Source: Trichuris trichiura
Taxonomy: Eukaryota; Nematoda; Enoplea; Trichinellida; Trichuridae
Assembly: GCA_037903355.1 (NCBI GenBank)
Contig: JBAJFE010000038.1
Location: forward strand, 2,170,001-2,234,000
Reading direction: 5' to 3'
Length of the DNA stretch: 64,000 nt
Made by a program: the position numbers and the translations under genes. Positions 11,701 to 22,891 of this stretch are shown here, one piece after another (positions within the stretch are counted from its first letter, which is position 1; each line of letters starts with the position of its first letter). Below the pieces are notes generated by a model that was not told the DNA's origin, ran no database searches, and worked only from the letters and a program-made list of their open reading frames with translations.

Positions 11701-14700
11701 CCATACATATTAAAGTTAAATTTGCCCGCTTTAGGTGCGTTGAGTATGAACAATTAACGCACTTGCGTGTTGCCCTTAATATTACATTTATTAATACAAG
11801 TAGGATTATCTTCATGTTAAACTGTCTTTATTACGGATCTACTGTCCCGTTGATACGAACGATAAACGAAAATTTTCCTCCGGAGCTTTCGGGTTTGTCA
11901 CGACCCGTCGTCAGCGGTCAAGATGTGTGTGCACATGAGGCACATACATCTTGACCGCTGACGACTTGTCGTGACAAACCCGAAAGCTCCGGAGGAAAAT
12001 TTTCGTTTATTGTTCGTATCAACGGGACAGTAGATCCGTAATAAAGACAGTCTAACATGAAAACACATAGTCTCATACCAAAACATCACATCTTCAAGTA
12101 GGATTATCTTTTTTAAAGACCGGTACTTCTAACGGTCAACTTAATGGTAAGGCTTTTTTAACTACCGCCGCATGATAACGGCTTCCATGAAAACAGAACA
12201 TTTTCTCATCGAAGCAGATTGAACTAACGACGCTTCTGAAGCTGTATGCCATTACTTCTGTTGTCCAATAAGGTTGGCCACGGAATAAAATTTCTGAAAG
12301 CTTCATTAAACTAAATTCGCTATCAATGAGCGAAATGCTTCCGCTTCTGCGCAACAAGCTTTTATTTTCTGCTCGACGCGGACAATTCGACGAAAATTTG
12401 CAGATCTGTAGGAAAGAAGGGGATACTCAAAATCTCACGCTAATAGGTACCTCTTCAGATTTACGGGTTTGGCCTGTTGGATGTATCTGTAAATAAACTT
12501 CAAAGTGCCCTACCAACGGATGGATGAGCAAATTGTAAGAGAAAATACAGAACAATTTGTATACCGTACGTTTTGGAACTGCTCGTGTTCCGTCGTCAGC
12601 AGTGTTGGGGAGAAGGTGTTTATTTGGTAAGGGGTTTATATAGCGCATGGGTACAATGGGTGTTTGATTAGTTGGGTAGGGCGCAGCATTGGAATTTATT
12701 AATCGGCGCAGCCCATACTTCATTAACCTCCACGCCATTGTCGCGATTGGTAGTGGAGTTGCTCTGGATGTACAGAACCTCCTTAATACGCCTAAGATGT
12801 AACAAGTTTTCGTGGCAAATAATCTTCGGGTGCGGGTCGAGTGTGCGTCGAGATGCGTGCTCAACGATCACTGAGGCACTTATCGCGTTCTCCATGGCTT
12901 TTCGAGGGTCCGTTGTCGGTGGACGCCCTCGGCCGGTGGCCTGTATACCCCATTGAGTCTTCGTTCGGCGTTCTTGTATGTCAACACATTCTTCATGTGT
13001 TGGCCGAATCTCTTAAGTAAAGTGTTGCCCGTTTCTCCTACGTAGGAGGCGTTGCAACCACACTTTATTTGGTAAATGACACCGGGTCTGCTGTCAAAAG
13101 GAGCCTTGATTTTGTCATTTCTCACAATCGAACGAAGATTACATGAACTTTTAAATCTCACGTTGAAATTTAAGGAGCGCCCCAGTCTCCTGACCCTTTC
13201 ACTTAAACCACTGTAGTAGGGAAGGAGTAGCACCGGGCGTTGTTGGTTATCAGGCGGGGACGGTGATGAAGGTTTATGTTGTTAGCACTGTTTAATAATG
13301 GAATTGATGAATTTACTAAGGGTATCCGTTACTGCATAGTGTGTTATAAATGTGTCTTAATTCTGTATTTAAATATTCGGGGTCACAAACCGTTAGGGCC
13401 CTGTCAACCATCCCTTTAACTATACCTCTTTTAACTGAAATGGGGTGATGAGAAGAAAAGTTTAGGTGCCGGTCCGAGTGGGTGGGTTTCCTATAAACTG
13501 TTGTTTTTAACTAATTCCCTTGTTTAATGACTAAGACATCTAGAAAAGGGAGTTTACAATTATTTTCCTTCTCAATGGTTAGCGTTATCTGGTTGGGGAA
13601 GAGACTATTCAGGTGTTCCAAGAGTTTCTTCACTGCCTGATTTTATGATGGCAAAGATGTCGTCTACATATCTTTTGAAAAGGATAGGAGGGGCACAGTC
13701 TTGCAGAGTGCCGAAGGCTTTTTCTTCGAGATGTTCCATGAAGATCTCCGCAAGTATGGGGGAGAGTGGACTGCCCATAGGCGCACCGTCCTTTTGTGAG
13801 AAGAAACTATCCTGGAATCTGAAGTAGTCGCCCTCGCGCATGCAGAACGAAACTAATTTAACTATGTGGGTGGGGTTTAATTTCGTCCTCTGCAAGATGG
13901 TATCGTCCGCATCTAACAGAGTTTGGAGCAAGTTGATGGTATATTTTATGGGAACGCTTGTGAAAAGGTCTTTTACATCGTAACTGACCATGATGTCACC
14001 GGGGTGCATTTTTATGTCTTTTAGTGTGGAACAAAATTCTTTACAATTTTTAACATTGGACTCGCGTTTACCGGTTAGGGGTTGGATTATAGTTTTTAGA
14101 TATGAACAAAGTCTAGAGGTGACACTATTAATGCTGGAGACAACTGGTCTTAGAGGGACCCCTGGTTTGTGGATTTTGGGAAGGCCGTAAAGTTCAGGGC
14201 ACCTAGTGTTACTGATGTATGAGAGACTACGGTTTATTTTGGAAAAAAATTGGGTCTTGGGGTTCATTGGCGAAGGAGTCTAACATATTTTGCAAAAGTT
14301 TTCGGGTCTTATCGGTCGGGTCTTGTTTTATGGGACGGTAAACGGGGTTGCTGAGGAGCTCATTTATCTTTTGTGTGTAGATGTTCTTATCCAGTATAAC
14401 AACCGTATTACCTTTGTCAGCCTTCGTAATCACAATGTTCGTTCTAGATTTTAGACTTTTAATGATCCCCCGTTCTGAACTACATAGGTTTGGGGTCGGA
14501 CGATTGTTGTTGTTGTTGCGCAATACTAGGCTGGAGATGTGACCTTTAATTTCTTTAGCCACTTTAGGATCGGTTTGCGCGAGACTGTACTCTGTGGAGG
14601 CAATTATATCTAGAATCGGGGGGTTCTTAGGAGTGGGAACGAAATTTAAACCTTTGCCTAAAACTGCTTTCTCATTGTCGTTTAGAACAAGGGAGCTGAG

Positions 14701-16672
14701 GTTAACGATAGTTTTATCTGTGTTATTGAGTGAAGATGATGGACGCGCTTGCTTATTGTTGGACCTACGGAACTCCCAGGAGCGGGAACAGTATAGGGAT
14801 TGGAACTTTTTGTCTAGAAGGGCTGTTTGGTTTATTTTTATTAGGGAACAAGTATTTTTAATGTGGAATCTCAGTTGGACGAGAAAGTCAGGTGTCAGAG
14901 AGTCAGAAAGGAAGGTTGAGGAGCTGTTACGAACATACCTTAAGTGGGCTATTGATTTTCTATAGTCCGTGATGTTGGACCTCAACAGGGAAAAACCGGT
15001 GGATTTTAATAAATTACTCGTTCGTTGACTGTGAGCGTGGTTCCATTTTTAGGTTCGGTTCGTTGACTGTGGGCGTGGTTGGTAAAAGACATCCTGTCTT
15101 TCGAAGCTAATAGGTACTGTTAAAGCTGACGTCTCGAACAATGGGCGTTTTATGATACTGCTTCGTTTTTAAAGTCTGATGATCGTTGCTCAAAATTTTT
15201 ATTGCTCAGGCATATGGACTAATTACGAAATTTCGAGGGTCTTTACAAAAAACTATTCTTAAAATGCTTACTTTAATCAACATTGAAGGGAGACAAGACC
15301 AATATCGAGAGCTATGGGCAACAGAATTTTCTTTGTTGGTTCATCCGTCACAAAACAAAAAAATGCACGTTGGTCAAGGATTGTAATGCAGGCGTTGATT
15401 AAGAGCCCCTCGTGTTGCTTTGGGGCTTCCATGGTACAGCTTACTACTTTTTCAATGAAGAAAAGCGGTTTTGCCTCTTCCGTCAAGTAGGAAACCACTG
15501 GCAGCTTTATTTGCTTACGAAAAACGGACTCAGCTAAGAAAACCGCTCATGGTCTATTACATTTGTAGTCTCTGTAGTAAACTTAGTTAAATAACTCAAG
15601 CTTGTTTAGTTGCATAGATGTACTAATATTAAATCTTTTCCCATTATGATAATTATTGTGTACTTTCTTGCGGTTGCTACGATGTTTGCAATATTTCAGC
15701 TGGAGGAAATAAGCCCAGTCGATTTGCTGATCGGTGGATCACCCTGCAACGACGTGAGCATAGCTAACCCAAAACGACGGGGTTTATATGGTAACTTCTA
15801 TTTAGAAACTGCACACGGGCTCCGCGGCCGACTCCAATGTTGCTGTTTCAGACCCGGAGGGCACAGGCATTCTGTTTTTTGAATACTACCGTGTGCTGCA
15901 GAATCTGCTCTTAATAAATGCCAAGGCGAAACGCAATCTATTCTGGCTATTTGAAAATGTCGCTAGCATGCGTGATTGTTACAAAACGGTCATAGACCGT
16001 TTTTTGGGTGTACGGTTTATTTCAAACGTTGTCTGCCTTAATTCTACCATTAGCTATTGTGTGTTTTAAGCGACCTCCGGCCCTCTATGATTCACGTTTC
16101 TTCTCGGCTCAAAATCGAGCTCGCTACTTCTGGGGAAACATTCCTGGAATGTATCAGTAAGTGCTAATGCGACAGCTTCGAGCTCTTTCTTTTATTTTTT
16201 TCCTATAGAGCTAATAAAGCGGTTACCCTGGCAAAGGCGCCAATTTTAGACGACATTTTGACTCCTAATTGTGGGCGCAAATCAAAAGTAAGATTGAAGA
16301 TAAAACTCTGCTCTTTCTATGTGCTGAAAATGCCACAGATGGCTAGGGTACGTACTATTACTACGCGTTCCAACAGCTTGAAGCAGGGGCGAACATTCTC
16401 TCTATGCCCAGTGGAGATGGACGGTCGTCCTGACATTCTTTGGCCAACGGAAATAGAAAGGTTTGCGGAGCTTATATTCATGGATTAGAACGTTATGGCA
16501 ACATTGAATGCTCGTCTACTTTGACAGGTTGTTCGGTTTGCCTGTTCATTATACAGACGTGGGCGGTTTACCGCCTTCCAAGCGTCAAAAGTTGATTGGT
16601 CAGGGTTGGACAATTCCTGTAGTGAAGCACATAATGCGGCCGCTTCAGAATTTCTTCAAGCGCACGAGCTAG
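5746..16672 (+). CDS. DNMT3: DNA (cytosine-5)-methyltransferase 3 (de novo, PWWP-ADD-MTase)
   Basis: De novo DNA methyltransferase acting on nuclear chromatin. The earliest ATG that splices in frame is at 5,746; upstream exons are possible. In order: a PWWP domain (about 5,889-6,175; begins GDVVWARL, with VWWPGIV), an acidic linker (6.4-6.55 kb), a cysteine-rich ADD zinc module (about 6,626-7,200; CVLC, CENC, CALC, CTDC, WHCFNC), then the catalytic domain. Motif I is SLFDGLATG (about 7,315-7,340). The catalytic Pro-Cys lies in GGSPCNDVS (about 15,733), followed by WLFENVASM, RARYFWGN, VRTITTRSNS and a C-terminal LFGLPVHYTDV. The stop is at 16,670-16,672. All exons read through small GT-AG introns except one of about 8.1 kb (7,570-15,700), which splits the catalytic domain between motif III and the Pro-Cys loop and carries a retroelement. 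Every key residue I can check is present, so it looks functional. Confidence 0.92.
7950..8010 (-). repeat. Degenerate hammerhead-like motif
   Basis: Within the large DNMT3 intron the minus strand has CTGGCGA (7,991-7,997) in place of CTGANGA, then GACCC and GAAAGC (7,966-7,971), with the family flank CCAGAGC. The mutated core marks an old copy. No duplication was found around it. Confidence 0.5.
8470..8690. repeat. Degenerate relative of the Penelope terminal/hammerhead region
   Basis: Contains TTGCTCATCCATTCGTTGG (about 8,621), matching the end region of the Penelope-like element at 12.5 kb, plus two inverted, eroded hammerhead-like segments (about 8,490-8,520 and 8,548-8,580). It lies in the DNMT3 intron. 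A similar degenerate stretch lies at about 59,400-59,520. Confidence 0.45.
11813..12094. mobile_element. Palindromic insert with two opposed hammerhead-like cores
   Basis: A 282-bp insertion in the large DNMT3 intron, bounded by the exact 16-bp duplication CAAGTAGGATTATCTT (11,797-11,812 and 12,095-12,110). Two arms of about 115 bp are near-perfect inverse copies around a 40-bp centre. Each has the core motif: minus strand 11,885-11,914 (CTGACGA, GGGT/ACCC stem, GAAAGC) and plus strand 11,958-11,987. In the plus copy the stem has changed to TTGTC/GACAA. The family box AACGGGA...ATCCGTAATAAAGA ends both arms. Confidence 0.88.
12569..12599 (-). ncRNA. Hammerhead-like motif at the 3' end of the Penelope element
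   Basis: The minus strand reads CTGACGA, stem GGAAC/GTTCC, then AAAACG. Related copies have GAAAGC at this place, so the key G is replaced by A and self-cleavage is doubtful. Sequence outside the core can pair (CCAAC with GTTGG of CGTTGGTAGGG at 12,508-12,518), as expected for stem I of a type I hammerhead. Hammerheads are known in Penelope-like elements. Confidence 0.55.
12880..13233 (-). pseudogene. GIY-YIG endonuclease domain of the Penelope-like element
   Basis: A C-terminal frame of the retroelement with the nuclease signature: VIYQIKCGC, then SYVGETG, then the conserved Arg in LLKRFGQH. A Cys-x-Cys precedes the YVG motif. In Penelope-like elements this domain makes the nick that primes reverse transcription. 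It is in a different frame from the reverse transcriptase, so it is not part of an intact protein here. Confidence 0.85.
13605..14985 (-). pseudogene. Penelope-like reverse transcriptase, frameshifted
   Basis: Two overlapping frames together make the N-terminal region and reverse transcriptase. The first (14,985-14,227) has the Penelope-type N-terminal domain with TKADKGNTVVILDK. The second (14,267-13,605) has YGLPKIHK, VSYDVKDLFTSVP, GAPMGSPLSPILAE and the catalytic RYVDDIF. The join near 14.25 kb requires a frame change, and another comes just after the YVDD motif at about 13.63 kb, with a stop in the following thumb region. Sequencing error cannot be excluded for a single shift, but several together indicate decay. 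Confidence 0.88.
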
Positions 16673-16679
16673 CTTTCCT

Positions 16680-17640
16680 AGTTCGTCACTACTTGTTATT
16701 GTTTTTATTGTTTATCATTTATCGCTGCCACTTGTGTAATACTGATTTGTCTTACGGACTGACCGATTGCTACCACTGTCCAATGATCACCATCCTCATC
16801 GTTATACTGCCGTTACAACGTTTCTGCCTCGTTTAAGGTCGTCCTTTGTTCAGCAATGCAATCTTATCTCTTCCGTTGGCAGCGGAGAGCAACGTTACCT
16901 AGTATTCTTTCTATTGCTTTCAGCTAATATTCGTCATGCTTTACACGTCCAAATGCTAAATTCTAGTCTTGGCAAATGCCCGTTGAAAGACAGTAGGGTA
17001 TACAGTCGAGTTCTTGCGTTGGTGATTCTATTGCATCCGGTGGTCAGTCATGTGGCACACGACTATAACTGACGCCAACACGCACGTAACCACTCACACG
17101 TTTTCTTGAGAATTGTACCATAGTGATGATTAACAAAAAGCAGATCGAAGGTGATTCTTCATCATTGCAGTATGGGCCATTTATGTTGCTCCTGTCTGAA
17201 ATTTTCCTTCGTCTGCCACATGTGGTCGTCTGCTTAAAGCAGACAAAGGGAAACAGTCTCTACGGGGTTAGCGGAGTGTTTTTGCTTCGACTTATCGGAG
17301 AACCAAAATTTCGGCTCTTATGCTAATAAAGGCGTAATAAATTTTTCTCCAGTGCGCCAGTTCGTTTTTGACTGAGTTCTGAACGTTATCTAATCTGATA
17401 ATCCTTACTGTTATTGTTAAATGCGCGTTTTCGCACTAATCAGCATTTGTATATATATATATATATATATATGCGTATTTGAAATCATTTTCGTTTGTTT
17501 CATTTACGCAAGACGCGTTTAGCCAATATAATGTGTGCCACACTGGCTTTTGTTGTCTAACTTTTATCCAGTGCTGATGTAGCGTTCATTTACATCCTGC
17601 CTAGTTTGTACGGTCCAGCAAATGTCGTCCTAGCACATAG
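16680..17640. other. Intergenic, no gene seen; (TA)n tract
   Basis: Downstream of DNMT3 there are only short, overlapping open frames without recognisable domains. A (TA)n microsatellite of about 23 bp lies at 17,450-17,472. Confidence 0.5.
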
Positions 17641-18700
17641 GTTCTCAGAGTGGGCGATATCGCTCCCTGGAGGGCGATGAGAGAGCACAGGGGGCAATCG
17701 GAACTCCGTGTGGGGGTGTTAGGAATCACATAAGAGGAACTCTGGCAGAATTATCCCGATCGCAGGAGGGCTATCAAAGAGACCGACCTAAGACTGCTGA
17801 CTGTTCACACAGGCAACGGTACACCTTTACATCTTATCATTGCGGTTCACCTTGGAAAAGTACTGGTGAAGCAAAGCGCTATTGGTCTGCGAATGGTTGA
17901 ACTAGCTTGCAAATTATCAAATTTATGTTTTGAAGAGTTCATTCCCCGTGGGCCCAATCTTATTATTGTGAATTAGCAAACTTATATTTTGTATTTCCAA
18001 TTCCCAGCAAGGTTTTCCTTGTCTATGCGCTTTCAGTTTTCCTCAGCGAAAGCATGTCTAATAATTGAAAAGTGTTCTGATGCTGTGGAATCATCGTAAC
18101 AGACAAATTCTCTTTTGGTTTTGTTACTCACTGTGATCATGAGCAAGCGTGGCTAGCTCAGTCGTTTGCTGATCTCTTGCTTGACCAAATACTGTCAGTG
18201 ACTACTAATGCAGTGAACTTGCCGGAAATCACGAGAAATCGATTGACATATGTGAAAAAACTGTGGCAGCAGGCTACCATCGATGGTGCACCAACAGCCG
18301 CAGCAGCAAAGTTCACTAGAGAATTCTTATAAAGTATCTAAAAAAATTTTTATTAGAGGGAATATAGTCTCTCCTTAGCACTAACCACAAACATGTCATT
18401 AGTAGACCCTTCACAATGACGTTTGACGTTTATGAGTGGAGCACCGGCTAGCAGTAGTGGTCAGGTGACGGCAATCCAACAAATTTGAAAGAAAAGGACG
18501 CAGTCATCGACCAATTACTGTTTGCGTTTCAAACACTGAACTGCGTCGCAGGGCAGGCAGAGGTGGAACAGACTGCGCATAAGTTCTAGGAAGCATGAAG
18601 TGCTTCCTTGCTAGCTTGTAGCTTAGGTATCGTCTTTTATCTTTCGTTACACTTTCCCTACGCCTTTCGTCGCACTTAATATCGTATCTTCGTTAGAAGA
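17640..18700 (+). repeat. Probable hAT-derived repeat sequence
   Basis: At about 17,641 the sequence GTTCTCAGAGTGGGCGATA resembles the terminal region of hAT transposons related to ZBED5-type transposases. The following kilobase is stop-rich, with a few transposase-like scraps near 18,180-18,310. It may be the 5' part of the hAT relic whose transposase lies at 19.4-21.6 kb. The matching right end was not found. Confidence 0.4.
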
Positions 18701-18732
18701 ACTGATTGCTTGACTGCCCATGTACATATATA

Positions 18733-18903
18733 CATTAAAACCCCCGAAGTTGACCACTCCTATATAGTGACTACCTCCCTAAGTTGACCGAAATTTGGCC
18801 AGTTGATTTGTCCGCACATTAGCCGAGCCAATTATACCCACTTCCTATATGTTGACCAGTTTTGCCCAGTCCGTTGGGTGGTCAACTTACGGGGGTTTTA
18901 CTG
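18733..18903. mobile_element. pogo/Tigger-type MITE
   Basis: A 171-bp element with terminal inverted repeats. The left end reads CATTAAAACCCCCGAAGTTG and the complemented right end CAGTAAAACCCCCGTAAGTT. It is flanked by the dinucleotide TA on both sides (18,731-18,732 and 18,904-18,905), the signature of Tc1/mariner-pogo elements. There is no coding capacity, so it is non-autonomous. Confidence 0.85.
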
Positions 18904-19439
18904 TATCTAAGTCTTAACGTCTTTTTTTAACTTCATCATTTTGTATCCGTTTTTACTCTGAAACATTAGGTGAACAGAGCATTTCAGAGGTTCCTTCGCC
19001 TTCAGTGCAACATAGTTGCCTGAGGGTGCACTTCGACGACTGCTGATGCCGCGCAGGGCTCACCGCTTCATAAACAGGCCATTTAACAGAAATTGGCTGC
19101 GCAGGGGCCGCACTCTCCGTTTTTGCGACTGCCGAATCTTCCTTTTGACTTGCATTTAGGTGTGGCAACCTATCAGCTAAATTTCTTTCCCACCCTGGTG
19201 GTCACCTTTCTCGTTCATCCCTGTATCTAAGCTGACACTTTCTGGGCGCAGAGTCTTTCTGTGAGTCTTCCCGCTTAAGTTCTTCCGTATTCCTGTTTCG
19301 TCATTCGCGGATTTTCGTTTCCGTTCCGTGTGCCGTGTTCCGCCATCATCTTACGGTATCTTACCTTTGTACAAAACAGACTCGTGTATATATATAAATT
19401 TTTTGCTCTTGCCGTTTACTGCAAATAAACGGTACCGTT

Positions 19440-21625
19440 GTCGCAACTTCTCAGTCCTCTAATACAGCAACGACAAGGGCCATCATTTCGTGGCCTTTTT
19501 TCAATGACGGGAGTAAGAAAGAAAGCTGCCAGTACATCTCAGACTGTTTGAAGTGTGGTTTTAACCAATCACCTGCGAGAAAATGGCTACCTCTGTGTTT
19601 GATTTGTGGTAGAATGTTTTCGAACGAATTTATGGAGTCATCGAGGCTACAAGACGAGTACATCCAGACGTGCGTGACAAGAACATCAGCTACTTTCAGT
19701 CGCTTCGTCAGAAATTCCTTACGAGGAAAACATTGCCACGTATGTTGCCATCGGCACCAGGAAGGGACAAAGACCGCCTGCGTGTGTCTTATAACATTTC
19801 CTTACTGATTGCAAAATGTGGAAAGCCACATAACATTGGGAAAAAACTGTTGCTTGCCGTGTTTAGCGAAGTTATCCAGACCGTACACTGCATATGTCAC
19901 CAACTAAAGTAATCAGAAGGATACCTCTGAGTAATGACATGATGCAAAGAAGGATTGACGAAATGAGCAGCGATGTAGAACGCACTTTATGCGACTTATT
20001 GAGAGCAACGCATTTTTCTTTGCAGCTTGATGAATCAGTCATACTTAACAATGAAGCATCATTATTAGGACTACTGACAGATTCGTAAAGGATAAAGCCT
20101 GATGCAGAAACTGCTGTTTGCCACACAGCTGGAGACAGATACCAAAGGAGAGACCATATTCCTCGTTGTAGAAAAATTTTTCAAGGATAACAGCATCCCT
20201 ATGGCGAAAATAGTTGCTGCGGCAACCGATGGAGCACCGCTGATGGTGGGCCGCTACCGCGGTTTTCTCGCACACAGCTCATTCCTGGCCTCTTGGCGGT
20301 TCATTGCGTCATTCATAGACAGCATTTAGCCGCAAGACGCTTGAGCGAACGATTAAACCGATCACTCTAATTTTTTTTTGAAAACTGGGTGTTTTGTAAC
20401 GGGTTGAATTTTCATGGTTGTAAGGTCTTCTACGGCTTTTCCCGTTTTTTCGTTGTGCTGTTATCTGTAATTAAACTAAAACAACTGCTCTACCAACGGA
20501 TGGATGAGCCATTATTAAGAAAAAGTACAGATATCAACGCACTCAACTTTTTAATGTTCAAAGCTTTCGGAACGCTCTAGTTCCGTCGTCAGTGAGGTGG
20601 TGGAGCTTCCGTTGATATCTGTACTTTTTCTTAATAACGGCTCACCCATCCGTTGGTAGAGCAGTTGTTTTAGTTTAATTACAGATAACAGCACAACGAA
20701 AAAACGGGAAAAGCCGTAGAAGACCTTACAACCATCACTCTAATTTGTTACTAAGGTGGTTAATACCATGGAATGTAAATCTCTGAATGAGAGCTGTGTG
20801 ACTAGAATTATGATGACTTCAATCGCCTGTTACTTCACACTGAAGTTCGCTGGTTGTCAAAGGGCGCTTGTTTAACTCGGTTCTACAGCCTCTTTGACAC
20901 AGTTCTAGAATTTTTGTGGTGTGTGAATTATTCTCTGCGAGAAAATTTAAAGAAAAGCAAGAGAGACATCGCGTATCTGGCAGACTTACATTACAAATTC
21001 AATGAAATGAACTTGCAGCTCCAAGGCAGTGACTTAAACTTGATTTAAAACGAAAGGCGTTTTATCTGCTTTCGTCGGGAAGTTGCCAATTTTCAAACGA
21101 AACTTGCGGGGCGGTGAGTTTTGTCAGTTTCCAGCAGCACTGAAGGAGGGAGAGAACATCAATGAACATAAAGTTGAGCTGTACTGTCAACACTTGGAAA
21201 TGCTGCACGTTGACTTCACGGAACGGTTCAGTTATATCCTTAACTTAAAAATTCCACAGTGAGTAATAGACCCTATGTACAGCGGCGGCGAAGTGAAGAT
21301 GGAATTGCAGGAAGAACTGATAGAACTGCAAAGCAATGAAGAGCTGAAAGTGGAATGGAAAAGCTAATATCAGCAGTTTTGACTACAGTGCGAAGTAAGA
21401 GAACTGTATCCGCTGTTATGGGCTGCTGTAGAGAACTTCTTTATTGCGTTTCCATCATCTTATCTAGCAGAATGTGGATTCAGCGCAGTTACGGAGCTGC
21501 TAAGTAGCAAGAGAAGTCGGCTGGACATAGTGAATCGAGGTGACCTTAGACTGATGGTGACAATGATGCAGCCGAACATAGACAACTTGCTCGTACTGCA
21601 TCCAGCGCACCCATCACATTGAGTA
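19440..21625 (+). pseudogene. hAT-superfamily transposase relic (ZBED5-like)
   Basis: Collinear fragments of a ZBED5/SCAND3-type hAT transposase in three frames. They comprise a zinc-binding start with CLICGRMF (19.59 kb), a stretch with LPSAPGRDKDRLRVSY, SLQLDES (20.03 kb; catalytic Asp region), TDGAPLMVGR (20.23 kb), LLHTEVRWLSKG (20.84 kb), and a C-terminal dimerisation part with FPSSYLAECGFSAV (21.45 kb). Stops and frameshifts interrupt it throughout, and a 360-bp hairpin element has inserted at 20,374. A dead element, older than that insertion. Confidence 0.88.
20374..20733 (-). mobile_element. Hammerhead-like hairpin insert nested in the hAT relic
   Basis: A 360-bp insertion with the exact 13-bp duplication ATCACTCTAATTT (20,361-20,373 and 20,734-20,746), nested in the transposase relic. 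Near-perfect inverted arms of about 140 bp surround the core on the minus strand (20,563-20,592): CTGACGA, stem GGAAC/GTTCC, GAAAGC. A possible 3-bp stem III is AGC pairing with GCT just before CATCCATCC. It is nearly identical to the copy at 1,533-1,861, implying recent activity. Confidence 0.9.
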
Positions 21626-21719
21626 GTTTCCGTTTGTGTGCAGTCGCAAACTTGCGTTATAGTTTCTTCTGCATCTTTTCGCTTAAGCATTTTCACTTCA
21701 ATCTGGTTCGTTGTCACTA

Positions 21720-22890
21720 CAATTCTGTTTGGTGTGAGTAAAAAAACAGACTCACACTGATTGTTTTTTTCGGGAACGGCTAATGAATGCTTCTTGCTTA
21801 TGTGACTTCATCTTCTGAAAAAATGTGAGAAGAAATATGAAAGGCAAGCAGAAATTTTCCGATCGTAAAATGGTTGGTGGAAAAGCAAACCGTTCACGTG
21901 ACGAGGAGTTGAATTCTTTTCTGCAAAATTTTCTCACGAGTAGTGGTATCGCCAAAATTTTCCCGCCTGGGGCGACGGAGCGAAAAGTTTGAAAACCTAA
22001 AGACGTTTCGGCTACGCCACGTCCTACCTTCCAGCCAATCAGCGGACCCAAAATTGACCAATCAGAATTGGGGGGTTCAAGCGCTCGGAAACGTTCACAG
22101 AGGACGATTGAGCGAAAAAATTTGAGAACCCAGTCCTAGCAGAACAGAACCGACTGACAATACTTCTTAATTTCGATTCTGCTTCTGTCCTGCCGGGATT
22201 TTCAGGCGTAGGTAGGCTCGATAAACTTCTGGCTTTTATTGGGCGTCTTGCAATCCCAAATTGATGGAACTTTTTAATTCCTGAAAGTCAGCAGGCAAAC
22301 CAGTTTCACATTATCATGGCATTAGACCGGTTTGTATGCTAAAAGTAAGCTCAAACATTGTCGCGAAAAGTTGTTGTCGAAGAGTGGTAACTAGTTCGAA
22401 CTACGTTTAGAGGTTTGTTTATTTGAAATTTTGCGAACTCGAACAAACAGATATTACAGTTGCATTGTTTGCGTTGGAACGCTTAAGTTACGGGAAAATT
22501 ATCCAGCCAAAAATCTCAGCTGCACACGCGAAGCTTGCGACTTTGGTTAGCTGAAAACACAAAGAAGCAAGCAGCCAGATATCCTGATTACTTATGTGCA
22601 GGTAATAACACCAAAGACTTGGAAAATAAGGTTTTAGCACAATTTGTAGCTTTGAAGTGCCGCGAAATTTACATCGCCAGCTGGTCCGGTGGCGTTTTTT
22701 TCAAATTAAATTTAGTTGTTGCAAGTTATTGTGTTGGTACGTTTTCTTTCGTTCGGCTGTGCAATACCTAGTTTTCGCGAAATGGGCATTTACTCAAAAG
22801 TGGAAGATATTGGCAGGCGTTTTTTGTGCAGTCATTGAAATAGAAGGCCTGATTAGTTTAGGTTTGTCGTCCATTTGATACCGGTGCTGA
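21720..22890. promoter_or_regulatory. Gene-free upstream region with two CCAAT boxes
   Basis: No recognisable gene. CCAAT at 22,035-22,039 and 22,058-22,062 (both CCAATCAG) sits in a locally CpG-richer stretch, which could be a promoter core for the plus-strand SLC35B4 gene starting at 22,892, though about 830 bp away. Short open frames at 22.5-22.9 kb may be 5' leader or chance. Confidence 0.3.
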
Positions 22891-22891
22891 A

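Larger units (their letters stand above)
12451..15105 (-). mobile_element. Penelope-like retroelement (RT plus GIY-YIG endonuclease)
   Basis: A 2,655-bp insertion in the DNMT3 intron, antisense to the gene, bounded by the exact 12-bp duplication GCTAATAGGTAC (12,439-12,450 and 15,106-15,117). It encodes an N-terminal domain, a reverse transcriptase and a GIY-YIG endonuclease in the order typical of Penelope-like elements. A tandem GTTCGTTGACTGTG repeat lies near its 5' end (15,021-15,081). Near its 3' end is a hammerhead-like motif (12,569-12,599) followed by the CCTACCAACG arm. Short elements elsewhere in the window share both of its ends. Frameshifts and a stop show this copy is dead. Confidence 0.92.

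Noticed and set aside
12672..12956. Plus-strand frames over 12.6-14.9 kb
   Set aside because: They are antisense to the Penelope endonuclease and reverse transcriptase regions.
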